A stretch of DNA of 64,000 nt from Brevundimonas terrae (GCF_011761985.1 NZ_JAASQT010000003.1:1-64000); one strand, 5' to 3'; positions 8,051-16,969 are shown, numbered from the stretch's first letter. Notes: generated by a model not told the origin, from the sequence alone. Numbers and translations are program-made.

Positions 8051-9298
8051 TTATTGGAAACGCTCTACGCGCAAAGCTTGCATCCATGTGGGTATCGGGT
8101 GCCCCAGCGCCATGCCCTCGATCCATTCGGACGTTAGAGCCGCCAGGGTCAGACCCAGATGCTGATGGCCAAAGGCATAATAAACCGACGGATGCGCCTC
8201 CAGCCTGCCAATAGCGGGCAGATAATCCGGCAAGGTCGGACGTGGGCCACACCAGCGATCCGGAGTTTCCGAAAACTGGACCCCCAAACCCTTCACATGC
8301 CCTTCAATGTGACGCCATTTGCGCGGATCAGGTGCAGCAGAAGGTGCGCCAAACTCCACATGGCTTGACGCGCGCAGACCACCGCTGAAACGAGCCAAAA
8401 CCACGGACCGGTCCTCGAAGACAGTCAGTGGCAAATCCTCGGGCCAGTTATGCTCGGCCGATTGCACCGAATAGCCGCGCTCTCCGATCAAGGGGACGCC
8501 CACGCCCAGTGATGCCATCAAGGTTTTTGACCACGCCCCCGCCGCGACCAGCACACGATCACTGTCGATTACCTGTCCATCCGACAGCACGACTTCGGCT
8601 GCATCATCCTTGGCGCGCACCGTCACGGCATCCGCCGAAACAACCTGACCGCCCTGTCGTCTAAAGGCTGAGAGCAAGGCATCGCGCACAATCTGAGGTT
8701 CACTAACCTGACCCGTGCCCGTAAACACAATGCCACCCGCAGGACGCTTGGCGAGAACACCGTCATAGGCCGCCAGTTCGGACGTCTCCATCGGACGAAA
8801 ACGAGCGCATCCAGTACGGGCACTTTGCCAGCTTTCCAGCCCGCGCCTTGCAGCCTCCGGCGTCGACCACACCACCGCATGGCCATCAGAACGGATCATA
8901 TCCTGTGGAGCCTGCGCCAAGGCTGACAATCGCTGCCACGCGGCTAAAGGATCATCCAGCAGGGCGTTTAGCGTGCCTGCTCCGTACGCGGTTGCTGCGG
9001 GCCTTGACGCCGCCAGAAACCTTAGCGCCCACGGCACCCACATCGCCCCATCCCGCAGGCGGAAATCCAGCGGCCCACCAAAGGCAAACAACCGTCCAAA
9101 GGCGCTCTTCAGCGTCGCCGACGACGGCATAGGCTCGCCCTGCTCGGCAGCGATATGGCCAATATTGCCGAACGAAGCCCCGCGTCGCGGATCGCCACGA
9201 TCCACCATCACGACTTCAAAACCGGCCATTTGCAGACGAAGCGCACTGGCCGCGCCGACCAGTCCTCCTCCGACAACCGTCCAGCGTTGTGCCGACAT
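8051..9298 (-). CDS. FAD-dependent D-amino acid dehydrogenase, probably D-hydroxyproline dehydrogenase
   Basis: A 415-residue DAO/DadA-type flavoprotein. It starts with the dinucleotide-binding motif VVGGGLVGAASALRLQ, then VDRGDPRRGASFGNIGHIA as in DadA-like enzymes, and ends with the FAD-contact region GHQHLGLTLAA. In the trans-4-hydroxy-L-proline pathway the epimerised cis-4-hydroxy-D-proline is oxidised to delta1-pyrroline-4-hydroxy-2-carboxylate. This is the only such oxidoreductase in the locus and so is the best candidate. Its ATG overlaps the stop of the upstream M24 gene by one base (TAATG), which shows translational coupling. D-proline or another D-imino acid is also possible. Confidence 0.82.
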   Translation of the reverse strand: MSAQRWTVVGGGLVGAASALRLQMAGFEVVMVDRGDPRRGASFGNIGHIAAEQGEPMPSSATLKSAFGRLFAFGGPLDFRLRDGAMWVPWALRFLAASRPAATAYGAGTLNALLDDPLAAWQRLSALAQAPQDMIRSDGHAVVWSTPEAARRGLESWQSARTGCARFRPMETSELAAYDGVLAKRPAGGIVFTGTGQVSEPQIVRDALLSAFRRQGGQVVSADAVTVRAKDDAAEVVLSDGQVIDSDRVLVAAGAWSKTLMASLGVGVPLIGERGYSVQSAEHNWPEDLPLTVFEDRSVVLARFSGGLRASSHVEFGAPSAAPDPRKWRHIEGHVKGLGVQFSETPDRWCGPRPTLPDYLPAIGRLEAHPSVYYAFGHQHLGLTLAALTSEWIEGMALGHPIPTWMQALRVERFQ

Positions 9299-10467
9299 TA
9301 GACGTTTTCGCCGAAGGGATCATCCAGGCTGTGCGACGGTTCGGTAAACCAGACCGGACCGGTTTCGCTCATGTAAAAATGGTCTTCCAGACGGACGCCG
9401 AACTTGTCGGGAATGACCAGCATCGGCTCGTTGGAGAAGCACATGCCCGCCCGTAAAGGCGTGGCGTCGCCGCGCACAAGATTGGGGGCTTCGTGGATAT
9501 CCAGCCCGATGCCATGACCGGTGCGGTGCGGCAGGCCGGGCAAGCTATAGTCAGGCCCATAGCCTTGCGCCGTCAGATAATCGCGAGCTGCTGCATCAAC
9601 GCTCTGGCATTCTGCACCGATACGGGCCGCGTCAAAGGCCAGGGCTTGCGCCTGTTTTTCATGCTCCCAAACACGCCGGAACTCTTCGCTGGCCTGTCCG
9701 AACACATAGGTGCGCGTAATGTCTGAGTGATAGCCGTCCACCAGCGTGCCGGTGTCGATCAGCACGACATCGTCAACCTTCAGGGCGCGGTCACCCTCGC
9801 CACCGTGCGGCAGGCAGGTGTCATCCCCGAAAGACACGAGACAGAACCACGAGCCGCCCTCGCCGCCCAGTTTGCGGTGCTCGGCATCGATGAACTGTTT
9901 GACCTGCGAGGTCAGTACGCCTTCCTTCAGCCAGCGACGGGTGCGACGTTGTACTTCCAGCGTGATCGCCTTGGCACGGATCAGAAGCGCAATTTCGGTC
10001 GCAGATTTTACGCTGCGCTGCGCCACGATCAGTGGCGCACCATCGGCCAGACGTTCCGCACCCATGGCACGGGCCATGCCCAACCACACAAAGGTTGCGA
10101 CCTGATCATCAACCGCCAATCGGCCACCTGCATCGACAGCCCCAGCGACCAGCGCAAAGGGGCTTTCTTCTTCTTCCCATGTCAGGATTTCGCCAGCCAC
10201 GGCGTAGGCATTGCCCGTCACACCGGCAATCTTGTTCAGCTCGAAGCGGGGGCAGACATATTGAACCCGCCCGTCTGAATGAACCAGCGCGCCCGTCAAA
10301 CGCTCCGAAGGATGCCAGTCCAGCCCCGTATAATAACGCAGCGAATTGGTTGGCCCCAGAAGCATGGCCGACAGACCCTGCGCCTTCAAGGCTTCTGCCA
10401 ACACCCGAATACGGGCGTGACGTTCGTCAACGGAAACAGGTGATGCAGCAGGGGCAAAAAAGGTCAT
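9298..10467 (-). CDS. M24-family Xaa-Pro peptidase (prolidase-like)
   Basis: This 389-residue two-domain protein has a creatinase-like N-terminal domain and a pita-bread catalytic domain. The metal ligands are Asp238 (LIDTGTLVDG), Asp249 (HSDITRTY), His318 (RTGHGIGL), Glu347 (SNEPML) and Glu361 (VRLEDHF). The length and architecture fit Xaa-Pro dipeptidases or short aminopeptidases P. It is the first gene of a two-gene operon with the D-amino acid dehydrogenase. It would cleave X-Pro or X-Hyp dipeptides brought in by the POT transporter. A GTATAC-like motif lies immediately upstream of its start. Confidence 0.88.
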   Translation of the reverse strand: MTFFAPAASPVSVDERHARIRVLAEALKAQGLSAMLLGPTNSLRYYTGLDWHPSERLTGALVHSDGRVQYVCPRFELNKIAGVTGNAYAVAGEILTWEEEESPFALVAGAVDAGGRLAVDDQVATFVWLGMARAMGAERLADGAPLIVAQRSVKSATEIALLIRAKAITLEVQRRTRRWLKEGVLTSQVKQFIDAEHRKLGGEGGSWFCLVSFGDDTCLPHGGEGDRALKVDDVVLIDTGTLVDGYHSDITRTYVFGQASEEFRRVWEHEKQAQALAFDAARIGAECQSVDAAARDYLTAQGYGPDYSLPGLPHRTGHGIGLDIHEAPNLVRGDATPLRAGMCFSNEPMLVIPDKFGVRLEDHFYMSETGPVWFTEPSHSLDDPFGENV

Positions 10468-10472
10468 GGCGC

Positions 10473-10492
10473 TATACGTATATTGTATCTGA
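10473..10492. promoter_or_regulatory. GTATAC-type operator, site B
   Basis: A 10-bp palindrome, TATACGTATA (10473-10482), is followed by TTGTATCTGATTTT, the same right flank seen at sites A and E. It lies between the divergent M24 and TSUP genes, only five bases from the M24 ATG. The core is less ideal than at the other sites. It may control both transcription units. Confidence 0.5.
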
Positions 10493-10563
10493 TTTTAGAC
10501 TGTGTTTCTTTCACGCTTCGAGCCATTCGACAAGAGTGGCCGTCCTCGGGGGAGGGAAACATT

Positions 10564-11463
10564 ATGGTTTTAAGCGTGCTTTTGACCGCCCTTTGGGCAC
10601 TAGCAGGGTTTTATGCCGTTCAATTGATACGCACAGCCCGCGCGCGTGGTCAGCTTAAGCCAAAGCTGTCAGGTGTTGCCATTGGTGCCGTGGCAAACTT
10701 CTTCGATGCACTGGGTATCGGATCATTCGCCCCCACAACCGCATGGCTGCGTTTCCGCAAACTGGTGCCGGACAGCTTCCTGCCCGCTGTCCTGAATGCC
10801 GGTCATTGCCTGCCTACTGTGGTGCAGGGACTGGTCTTCATGAAGCTGATACAGGTTGATCCTGTATTGCTGGTATCGTGTATCGCGGCCTCTATTTTCG
10901 GGGCCGTCATCGGCGCGCCCATTGTGCTACGCCTGCCTGTGCGGGCGGTCCAGTTCACTGTCGGCGCGGCATTGCTGATTGCAGCCATACTCTATGCCCT
11001 GACCAATCTGGACCTGATGCCGACAGGCGGACAAGCCCTCTCACTGGATGGCAATATGTTTGTCATCGCCATCATCGCTCATGTCGTCATGGGGGCGTTA
11101 ATGAGCTTCGGTATCGGCCTTTATGCGCCTTCGCTGATCATGCTCAGCCTAATGGGCATGAATCCGACAGCGGCCTTCCCCATCATGATGGGAGCCTGCG
11201 CCTTCCTGATGCCAGTTTCCAGCCTGCGTTTCATTCGCAGCCAGCGCATCGATCTGCGTCTTGTATTGGGTATGGCACTCGGCGGCATACCCGCCGTTCT
11301 AGTGGCCGCCTATGTCGTCACATCCCTGCCCCTGACAATCCTGCGTTGGGGCGTCGTTGTTGTGGTGCTGTATGCCGGCATCAACCTGCTGGTGACAGCC
11401 CAGAAGGCATCACGACAAGCAGAACCGTCGGCTCCAGAAGCCACAAACGAACATGCTTCCTAA
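10564..11463 (+). CDS. TSUP (TauE/SafE) family permease
   Basis: The product has 299 residues and about eight hydrophobic segments. It has the duplicated TauE/SafE layout, with GVAIGAVANFFDALGIGSFAPTTA in the first half and MGALMSFGIGLYAPSLIMLSLMGMNP in the second. The family moves organic sulfonates, sulfite, acetate and other small anions, and its direction of transport is often unclear. I place the start at 10564 (Shine-Dalgarno GGGAGGG) rather than 10483, which would put the operator region inside the coding sequence. Its position inside the locus and next to site B suggests that it moves proline, hydroxyproline or a pathway keto acid, but this is not established for the family. Confidence 0.85.
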   Translation: MVLSVLLTALWALAGFYAVQLIRTARARGQLKPKLSGVAIGAVANFFDALGIGSFAPTTAWLRFRKLVPDSFLPAVLNAGHCLPTVVQGLVFMKLIQVDPVLLVSCIAASIFGAVIGAPIVLRLPVRAVQFTVGAALLIAAILYALTNLDLMPTGGQALSLDGNMFVIAIIAHVVMGALMSFGIGLYAPSLIMLSLMGMNPTAAFPIMMGACAFLMPVSSLRFIRSQRIDLRLVLGMALGGIPAVLVAAYVVTSLPLTILRWGVVVVVLYAGINLLVTAQKASRQAEPSAPEATNEHAS

Positions 11464-11471
11464 GAAACAAA

Positions 11472-11498
11472 AAGGCCCGAGAGCAAAACTCCCGGGCC
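11472..11498. terminator. Bidirectional hairpin between TSUP and GntR genes
   Basis: GGCCCGAGAG pairs with CTCCCGGGCC with one mismatch and is flanked by A-runs on the left and TTTT on the right. It can serve the converging TSUP and gntR genes. Confidence 0.75.
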
Positions 11499-11508
11499 TG
11501 TTTTCATA

Positions 11509-12210
11509 TCAACTGCGCTTACGACCGCGTGCGGGGGCTTCGCTAGCTGAAGCCTCGTTAGCACTCAGTTCCTCGCGCAAGTCACGCAATGTGTGTTCAA
11601 GGTGAGCTCCCACCATGCGGCTAACAGCTGTCGCATCGCGGTTCAGCCAGGCCTGAAAAATATCCTGGTGTTCGCTGGCCGCCGTCACATGGCGCTCGCG
11701 GCTTTCCAGATGTTTGCGAACATAGCGGTCCGCCATCACATGCAGACGCCCCGTGATTTCTGCGGTCAGAGCCCGTTGGCCCGGCTGTACCAGCGCCATA
11801 TGGAAGGCCCTGTTCAACGGCCCGACACTTGGCAGATGCGCCGCCGCTGCGGCATCCAGTTCCGTAAGCAGACGGCGCGCTTCCTCGCGCTGCTTGTCAT
11901 CGGCCACCAGACAAGCCTGTGCCGCAGCCTGAGGCTCCAGCTTAAGGCGTAGTTCGTAGATTTCCTCGGCCTCGCTGGCGCTCATGCCGCGAACGAAAAA
12001 GCCGCGATTGGCATGGGACACCACAAGGCCGTCCTGCTCAAGACGCACCAGCGCCTCGCGCAAGGGTATCTTGGACACATTCAGTTCCGCCGCCAGCGCA
12101 TCCTGCCGGATCGGCACATCCGCCGCGATAGAGCCGGACAGGATCATGTCACGCACAACCTCCATCAAACGGTCAGAGAGCGTGCGGACTTCTAATGGGA
12201 TTGCGGCCAT
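11509..12210 (-). CDS. GntR-family (FadR/FCD type) transcriptional regulator
   Basis: This protein of about 233 residues has an N-terminal winged helix (LSDRLMEVVRDMILSG..., DALAAELNVSKIPLREALVRLEQDG, NRGFFVR) and a C-terminal all-helical FCD ligand domain (EIYELRLKLEPQAA, AFHMALVQPGQ, EHQDIFQAWLNRDATAVSRMVGAHLEHT). FCD regulators bind small carboxylates or amino acids. It is the last gene of an operon with the 4-hydroxyproline epimerase and deaminase genes. It is the only regulator in the locus and is the likely reader of the GTATAC-type motifs, with hydroxyproline or a pathway imine as a plausible inducer. The start at ATG 12210 is the best match to the family; upstream starts are possible. 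Confidence 0.87.
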   Translation of the reverse strand: MAAIPLEVRTLSDRLMEVVRDMILSGSIAADVPIRQDALAAELNVSKIPLREALVRLEQDGLVVSHANRGFFVRGMSASEAEEIYELRLKLEPQAAAQACLVADDKQREEARRLLTELDAAAAAHLPSVGPLNRAFHMALVQPGQRALTAEITGRLHVMADRYVRKHLESRERHVTAASEHQDIFQAWLNRDATAVSRMVGAHLEHTLRDLREELSANEASASEAPARGRKRS

Positions 12211-12288
12211 GCGTTCTATGTCAAATCGATCGGGCCGGTTGCCCGACCCGATCATAACTCGACATGGCCACAATTACGATCCTATTGA

Positions 12289-13287
12289 TCAGACGACCTG
12301 AAAACCCTGCCAGAAGGTATCTTCGCGATCGATCCAGATCGTATTGAAGCCGGTCGCCCGCGCCGATCCCTGAATGGACGGGAAAATGGCCTTGTGTGAT
12401 CCGACCGTCGTCTCGGCCTCAACCCGTCCTGTGAAGCGGCTACAGATATAGCTTTCGTGGACAAAGGCCTCGCCAAGCTTCAAGCGCCCCTTGGCATACA
12501 GATGCGCCAGACGCGCCGAAGTGCCGGTGCCACAAGGGCTGCGGTCAATCGCCTTGTCGCCATAGAAGACGGCATTGCGACCAGTGGCCCCCTCACCTTT
12601 CGGCTTGTCGGCCCAGAGGACGTGGCTGACCCCGTTGATCGAAGGCTCGTCCGGATGCACCGGATGGAACACCGCGCGCACCTGCTCCCGGATCAGGCCG
12701 CTTAGCTCGATAATCCGGCTTGCACCCAGATCATCCAGCCCCGTATAGGCACCCTGCGGTTCGACAATGGCGTAGTAGTTACCGCCATAGGAGACATCGA
12801 CCTGTAACGGCCCAAGTCCCGGCACCTCAATCTCGATCCCCTCAGCCGCTAGATAAGAGGCGACATTGCGGATTTTGACTGACGTTACCCGATCACCCTC
12901 GGTCTCGTAGGTGATATCCAGCACACCAGCCGGAACCTCTATTTTCAGCTTGCCAGGCGTACGGGGACGGATCAGCCCATGCTCGAGGCCAAAGGTAATC
13001 ATGCCGATGGTGCCGTGGCCGCACATAGGCAGACAGCCACTGGTTTCGATAAACAGAATACCCGCATCCGTATCCGGCAGGGTCGGCGGGTACAGGAAGC
13101 CGCCGCTCATCATGTCATGGCCGCGTGGCTCGAAACACAAGGCCGTGCGGATCCAGTCATAGCGCGCCAGAAAATCCAGCCGCCGCTCTGCCATACTGTT
13201 GCCAGCCAGCAGAGGCGCTCCACCGGCAACCAGGCGAACCGGATTGCCGGCCGTGTGACCGTCTATGCAAAAGAAGACGTCGCGCAT
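12289..13287 (-). CDS. lhpA: 4-hydroxyproline 2-epimerase (proline racemase family)
   Basis: The 332-residue protein has both catalytic cysteines of the proline racemase fold, Cys89 (GCLPMCGHGTIG) and Cys252 (DRSPCGTGTSARLA). The Cys/Cys pair fits two-base racemases and epimerases, in contrast to the Cys/Thr dehydratase at 5123. In this context it most likely interconverts trans-4-hydroxy-L-proline and cis-4-hydroxy-D-proline (EC 5.1.1.8). It starts 12 bp after the deaminase gene with a GGGAGG Shine-Dalgarno and precedes gntR. A true proline racemase is the main alternative; the neighbourhood argues for the epimerase. Confidence 0.88.
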   Translation of the reverse strand: MRDVFFCIDGHTAGNPVRLVAGGAPLLAGNSMAERRLDFLARYDWIRTALCFEPRGHDMMSGGFLYPPTLPDTDAGILFIETSGCLPMCGHGTIGMITFGLEHGLIRPRTPGKLKIEVPAGVLDITYETEGDRVTSVKIRNVASYLAAEGIEIEVPGLGPLQVDVSYGGNYYAIVEPQGAYTGLDDLGASRIIELSGLIREQVRAVFHPVHPDEPSINGVSHVLWADKPKGEGATGRNAVFYGDKAIDRSPCGTGTSARLAHLYAKGRLKLGEAFVHESYICSRFTGRVEAETTVGSHKAIFPSIQGSARATGFNTIWIDREDTFWQGFQVV

Positions 13288-13299
13288 GGAGCCTCCCGA

Positions 13300-14229
13300 T
13301 CAGGAAATCTTGAGAGCCTTGCCAGAGCCGATCGGTCGCGTTTCCGCAGCCTTTTCGACCATGGCGATGACCTCTGCACGACGCGCCCCTGCCAGCGGCA
13401 TACGCGGCATACGCACGCGCTCGCTGCCACGACCCATGATCATTTCAGACAGCTTGATCGACTGAACGAGGTCCGACACCGAGTCCAGATGCAGCAGCGG
13501 CATGAACCAGCGGTAGATTTCGAGAGCACGGGCAATGTCGCCGCTCTTGACCGCCTTGACCATGGCCACGGATTCTTCCGGGAACGCATTGGTCAGGCCC
13601 GAAACCCAGCCCTTGGCCCCCAGGATCAGTCCTTCCAGCGCCACGTCATCCAGACCCACCATGACCGAATAGCGATCACCCAGTTCGTTGAAGATGTCGG
13701 TGATCCGGCGTGAATCCGGCGCACTTTCCTTCAGAGCCACGATATTGGGCACATCCGACAGGCGGCGCAGGTCGTCATTGTTCAGTGTCTGACGATACAT
13801 GAGCGGGTTATTATAGAGCATGTTCGGTAGGCCGCTGGCTCCCGCCACGGCTCGGAAGTGCGCTTCCAGCTCTGCCTGCGTCGGCACATAAACCATGGCC
13901 GGAAGCACCATCAGTGCATCGACGCCAATGTCTTCGGCTTCCTTGGCATAGCGCTGGGCACGAGCCGTCGTCATTTCGCTGACGCCCGTGATGATCGGCA
14001 CACGACCGTTTGCCACCTCGACTGCGGCCTTCAGTACAGCACGCTTTTCTTCCGGCTCCAGCGAGTTGTTCTCGCCAACCGTCCCCATAACAATGATGCC
14101 GTCCACGCCATCATTGATCAGAGCATCGAGCACCTTCTGGGTGGCATCGATATCCACCGCCATTGCTTCGTCGAACTGGGTGGTTGCTGCCGGGATGACA
14201 CCCGACCAATCCAATTTGGCCCCAACCAT
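13300..14229 (-). CDS. lhpC: Delta1-pyrroline-4-hydroxy-2-carboxylate deaminase (DHDPS/NAL family)
   Basis: A 309-residue member of the DapA/N-acetylneuraminate lyase TIM-barrel family. It shows GTVGENNSLEPEEK (phosphate-loop equivalent), the catalytic Tyr139 in MLYNNPLMY and the Schiff-base Lys167 in IVALKES. Next to a hydroxyproline epimerase, this family carries out deamination of delta1-pyrroline-4-hydroxy-2-carboxylate to 2-oxoglutarate semialdehyde (EC 3.5.4.22). I use the ATG at 14229 with the Shine-Dalgarno GGGGAG; the longer frame from 14274 would run through the operator at 14257. It heads the operon lhpC-lhpA-gntR. Confidence 0.88.
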   Translation of the reverse strand: MVGAKLDWSGVIPAATTQFDEAMAVDIDATQKVLDALINDGVDGIIVMGTVGENNSLEPEEKRAVLKAAVEVANGRVPIITGVSEMTTARAQRYAKEAEDIGVDALMVLPAMVYVPTQAELEAHFRAVAGASGLPNMLYNNPLMYRQTLNNDDLRRLSDVPNIVALKESAPDSRRITDIFNELGDRYSVMVGLDDVALEGLILGAKGWVSGLTNAFPEESVAMVKAVKSGDIARALEIYRWFMPLLHLDSVSDLVQSIKLSEMIMGRGSERVRMPRMPLAGARRAEVIAMVEKAAETRPIGSGKALKIS

Positions 14230-14256
14230 TACGCTACTCCCCTGTGCTGCGTTATA

Positions 14257-14268
14257 ATCGTATACGAT
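14257..14268. promoter_or_regulatory. GTATAC-type operator, site C
   Basis: ATCGTATACGAT is a perfect 12-bp palindrome 27 bp upstream of the lhpC start. It is the cleanest copy of the locus motif and fits the FadR-subfamily consensus core GTA-TAC. Confidence 0.7.
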
Positions 14269-14302
14269 ATTCAAAAAGCAGTGGTGTCAAGCAAATAGCC
14301 GG

Positions 14303-15742
14303 TTATCCGGCGCTATAACTCGTCTTTATCAGGGTAAAGAAATCAGCCGCAGCAAAGCCCTGTTCACGCGGGCCATACGAAGAGCCTTTGGTGCCGCCAA
14401 ACGGAACGTGATAGTCCACTCCAGCAGTTGCCAGATTGACCATGGTCATGCCAGCCTTGGCACGCCGCTGGAAGTCGCGGGCATGTTTGAGGGACTGGGT
14501 GACGATACCCGCCGACAGGCCGAACTCGGTGCCGTTGGCTACTGCTAGCGCCTCCTCATAAGTCTTGACGCGAACGGTGGAGGCGACCGGCCCGAACACT
14601 TCTTCATTGTTGATCCGCATGTCCGGATCAGTGTCGACGATCAGGGTCGGCTGCACATACCAGCCCGGATTTTCCAGTGACAGACGCTGGCCACCCGCAG
14701 CGATACGTCCGCCTTCAGAGGTCGCAATTTCAATATAGCGATACGAGGTCTCGCGCTGGGCCTCGCTGACTGCCGGACCAATCTGGGTGTTCGGATCAAG
14801 GGCATGGCCGACGCGCAGGGCCTGCACCTTCTCGGCCAGCGCCGCGACGAAACGGTCATGGATGCCGTCCTGAACGATCAGTCGGCTTGAGGCCGTGCAA
14901 CGCTGACCCGTCGCAAAGAAGCTGCCGTCCAGTGCGATATTCACCGCCCGATCCAGATCGGCATCATCAAGTATGATTAGCGGGTTTTTGCCACCCATTT
15001 CCAGTTGCACACGCGCTTGACGCGCCATGGCACCGGCGGCAACGCCAGCGCCCACACCCTGCGAGCCCGTAAAGCTGATCCCGGCGACATCCTTGTGATC
15101 GACAATGGCCTGCCCCACACGACCACCGCCCAGCACCAGATTAAGCACGCCCTTGGGCAGTCCGGCTTCGTGCAATATTGCCACCAACGCCTCGGCTGTC
15201 GCCGGTGTGTGGCTGGCGGCCTTCATCACCACCGTATTGCCGAAGGCCAGCGCCGGAGCAGCCTTCCATGCCGGTATGGCAATCGGGAAGTTCCACGGCG
15301 TAATCAGTCCAAACACGCCGACCGGCTGGCGATAGGTCTGGACTTCAACACCCGGTCGGGTCGAGGCCAGATTTTGCCCGTGCAAACGCAGGGCTTCGCC
15401 TGCAAAATATTTGAGGATGCGAGCCGCACGCGCCGTCTCGCCAATCCCCTCGGCAAGGGTCTTGCCTTCTTCACGCGAAAGCAGTTCTCCCACCTTTTCC
15501 TTGCGTTCCATCAGCAGGGTTCCGGCACGATCCAGCACATCGCTACGCACCTCTGGCGAAGCATTGGCCCAACCGTCAAATGCTGCCGTTGCGGCAGAAA
15601 CAGCCGCATCTACATCGGCGATGTCCCCAGCGGGCGCATGTGCCACCACTTCACGGGTATCGGATGGGTTGAGGCTCTCGGTTGATGCGCTTCCGCAGCG
15701 TTCACCATTGATCCAATGCGACAGGGCGATAGGCGAGGTCAT
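14303..15742 (-). CDS. Aldehyde dehydrogenase, probably 2-oxoglutarate semialdehyde dehydrogenase
   Basis: This 479-residue NAD(P)-dependent aldehyde dehydrogenase shows Asn151 in TPWNFPIAIP, the general base Glu248 in LEMGGKNP and the nucleophile Cys282 in FFATGQRCTASS. In the hydroxyproline pathway it oxidises 2-oxoglutarate semialdehyde to 2-oxoglutarate (EC 1.2.1.26), which enters the TCA cycle. The start MTSPIALSHWINGE at 15742 matches the family length, whereas the longer frame adds 38 unrelated residues. It follows the Ldh-family reductase gene by 44 bp and is probably cotranscribed from site D. Confidence 0.87.
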   Translation of the reverse strand: MTSPIALSHWINGERCGSASTESLNPSDTREVVAHAPAGDIADVDAAVSAATAAFDGWANASPEVRSDVLDRAGTLLMERKEKVGELLSREEGKTLAEGIGETARAARILKYFAGEALRLHGQNLASTRPGVEVQTYRQPVGVFGLITPWNFPIAIPAWKAAPALAFGNTVVMKAASHTPATAEALVAILHEAGLPKGVLNLVLGGGRVGQAIVDHKDVAGISFTGSQGVGAGVAAGAMARQARVQLEMGGKNPLIILDDADLDRAVNIALDGSFFATGQRCTASSRLIVQDGIHDRFVAALAEKVQALRVGHALDPNTQIGPAVSEAQRETSYRYIEIATSEGGRIAAGGQRLSLENPGWYVQPTLIVDTDPDMRINNEEVFGPVASTVRVKTYEEALAVANGTEFGLSAGIVTQSLKHARDFQRRAKAGMTMVNLATAGVDYHVPFGGTKGSSYGPREQGFAAADFFTLIKTSYSAG

Positions 15743-15786
15743 GATGTGTCTCGTATTCAGGAACAGATGATGAAGGTGTTGTTTTC

Positions 15787-16833
15787 TTAGTAGCCAAGTG
15801 CTTCGATCTGGTCGAACAGCACTTTTGGAACGCGCACGCCGTGTTTCAGGCTGCACTCTCTGGCTTCAAAACGCCGCTGTGACGGCAAGCGTGCGCCCTG
15901 ATCAGCAAAGGCTGCGAACAGAGCCTCGGCACGGTCCGCATTGGCCTGCGGATTTGCGCCCCCCATCAAGTCAGGATTAAAGGCCAGTATCAGTTCGCCA
16001 TGCATCGGAGCCGCCTTGGCTCCATCATCAAAGGCCATGGATTCGCGGCTGGTCAGATCACCGATCAAAGGGCCGGCCATCAGTTCAATCATGGTCGAAA
16101 GCGCCGAGCCCTTGTGTCCACCAAACGTCAGCATAGCCCCGTCCAGAGCGGCGCGCGCACTGGTAGTCGGCTGGCCTTCACTATCGACGCCCCAGCCCTC
16201 GGGGATCGGCTTGCCCGCTATGTCGTGCAACGACATGTCCCCGCGTGCGATGGCACTGGTGGCAAAATCGAACACATAGGGATTGGGGCCTGGACGCGGC
16301 CAGCCAAAGGCCAGCGGATTGGTCCCCAACAGCCCGCGCTTGCCACCCGCAGGTGCCACCCACGAATGGCTGGGCGTCATGGCCAGCGCCGCCACCCCCT
16401 GCTGCGTCAGATGCTCGATCTCGGGCCACAGGGCCGAAAAATGGAAGCAATTATTGATGACCAGAGCTGCTACACCGACCTTTTTGGCCTTCTCGACCAA
16501 CAGGGGTGCCGCCCGCTCAAACGCCAGTAAGGAATAGGCATAGCCTGCATCTGCACGGACCAGTGCCGGTGACACATCCTCGATCACTGGCTCAGCATCC
16601 ACAGACATCTTGCCGGACTTGATAGTCATCACACAGCCCGGCAACCGATAAAGCCCGTGCGAGGCGCATTCATCGCGCTCCCCCGCCGTCAGGGCGCGTG
16701 CCACAGCCTGCGCATGGTCCAGAGATAACCCTGCCCCCGTCAGAACCCTGACCGCCAGATCGAACACCTCGCCCACCGATAGCGATACAGTTTCTGCGTC
16801 CCCGAACACACTCAAAACGGCCTCCCAACTCAT
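15787..16833 (-). CDS. Ldh-family imine reductase, probably delta1-pyrroline-2-carboxylate reductase
   Basis: A protein of about 345 residues of the malate/L-sulfolactate/ureidoglycolate dehydrogenase family (SHGLYRLPG, MTPSHSWVAPAGGKRGLLGTNPLAFGWPRP, FDFATSAIARGDM, GGHKGSALSTMIELMAG). Members of this family reduce delta1-piperideine- and delta1-pyrroline-2-carboxylate with NAD(P)H to L-pipecolate or L-proline. With the 3-hydroxyproline dehydratase at 5123 it completes a route from trans-3-hydroxy-L-proline to L-proline. The ATG at 16833 directly abuts operator site D and has no Shine-Dalgarno. TTG at 16815 or GTG at 16809, both after a GGGAGG, are possible real starts. Confidence 0.82.
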   Translation of the reverse strand: MSWEAVLSVFGDAETVSLSVGEVFDLAVRVLTGAGLSLDHAQAVARALTAGERDECASHGLYRLPGCVMTIKSGKMSVDAEPVIEDVSPALVRADAGYAYSLLAFERAAPLLVEKAKKVGVAALVINNCFHFSALWPEIEHLTQQGVAALAMTPSHSWVAPAGGKRGLLGTNPLAFGWPRPGPNPYVFDFATSAIARGDMSLHDIAGKPIPEGWGVDSEGQPTTSARAALDGAMLTFGGHKGSALSTMIELMAGPLIGDLTSRESMAFDDGAKAAPMHGELILAFNPDLMGGANPQANADRAEALFAAFADQGARLPSQRRFEARECSLKHGVRVPKVLFDQIEALGY

Positions 16834-16835
16834 TT

Positions 16836-16845
16836 TCGTATACGA
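16836..16845. promoter_or_regulatory. GTATAC-type operator, site D
   Basis: TCGTATACGA is a perfect 10-bp palindrome in the divergent region between the Ldh-family reductase and the S9 peptidase, two bases from the annotated reductase ATG. Confidence 0.65.
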
Positions 16846-16934
16846 TATTGGCGAATGCCGTTACGAACTTCAAGCCTTGCCGCAGCAAATGCAGTGCTTG
16901 ACGACACAGCGGTTCAGGCTCACCAATCGCAATA

Positions 16935-16950
16935 TTGAATACTATATCTG
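16935..16950. promoter_or_regulatory. GTATAC-like operator, site E
   Basis: TTGAATACTATATCTG resembles site A in its right half and shares the following TATCTGATTTA, but the left half is degenerate (GAATAC in place of GTATAC). It lies 20 bp upstream of the S9 peptidase start, just before its AGGAGGGG ribosome binding site. Confidence 0.5.
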
Positions 16951-16969
16951 ATTTAGGAGGGGATAGATC

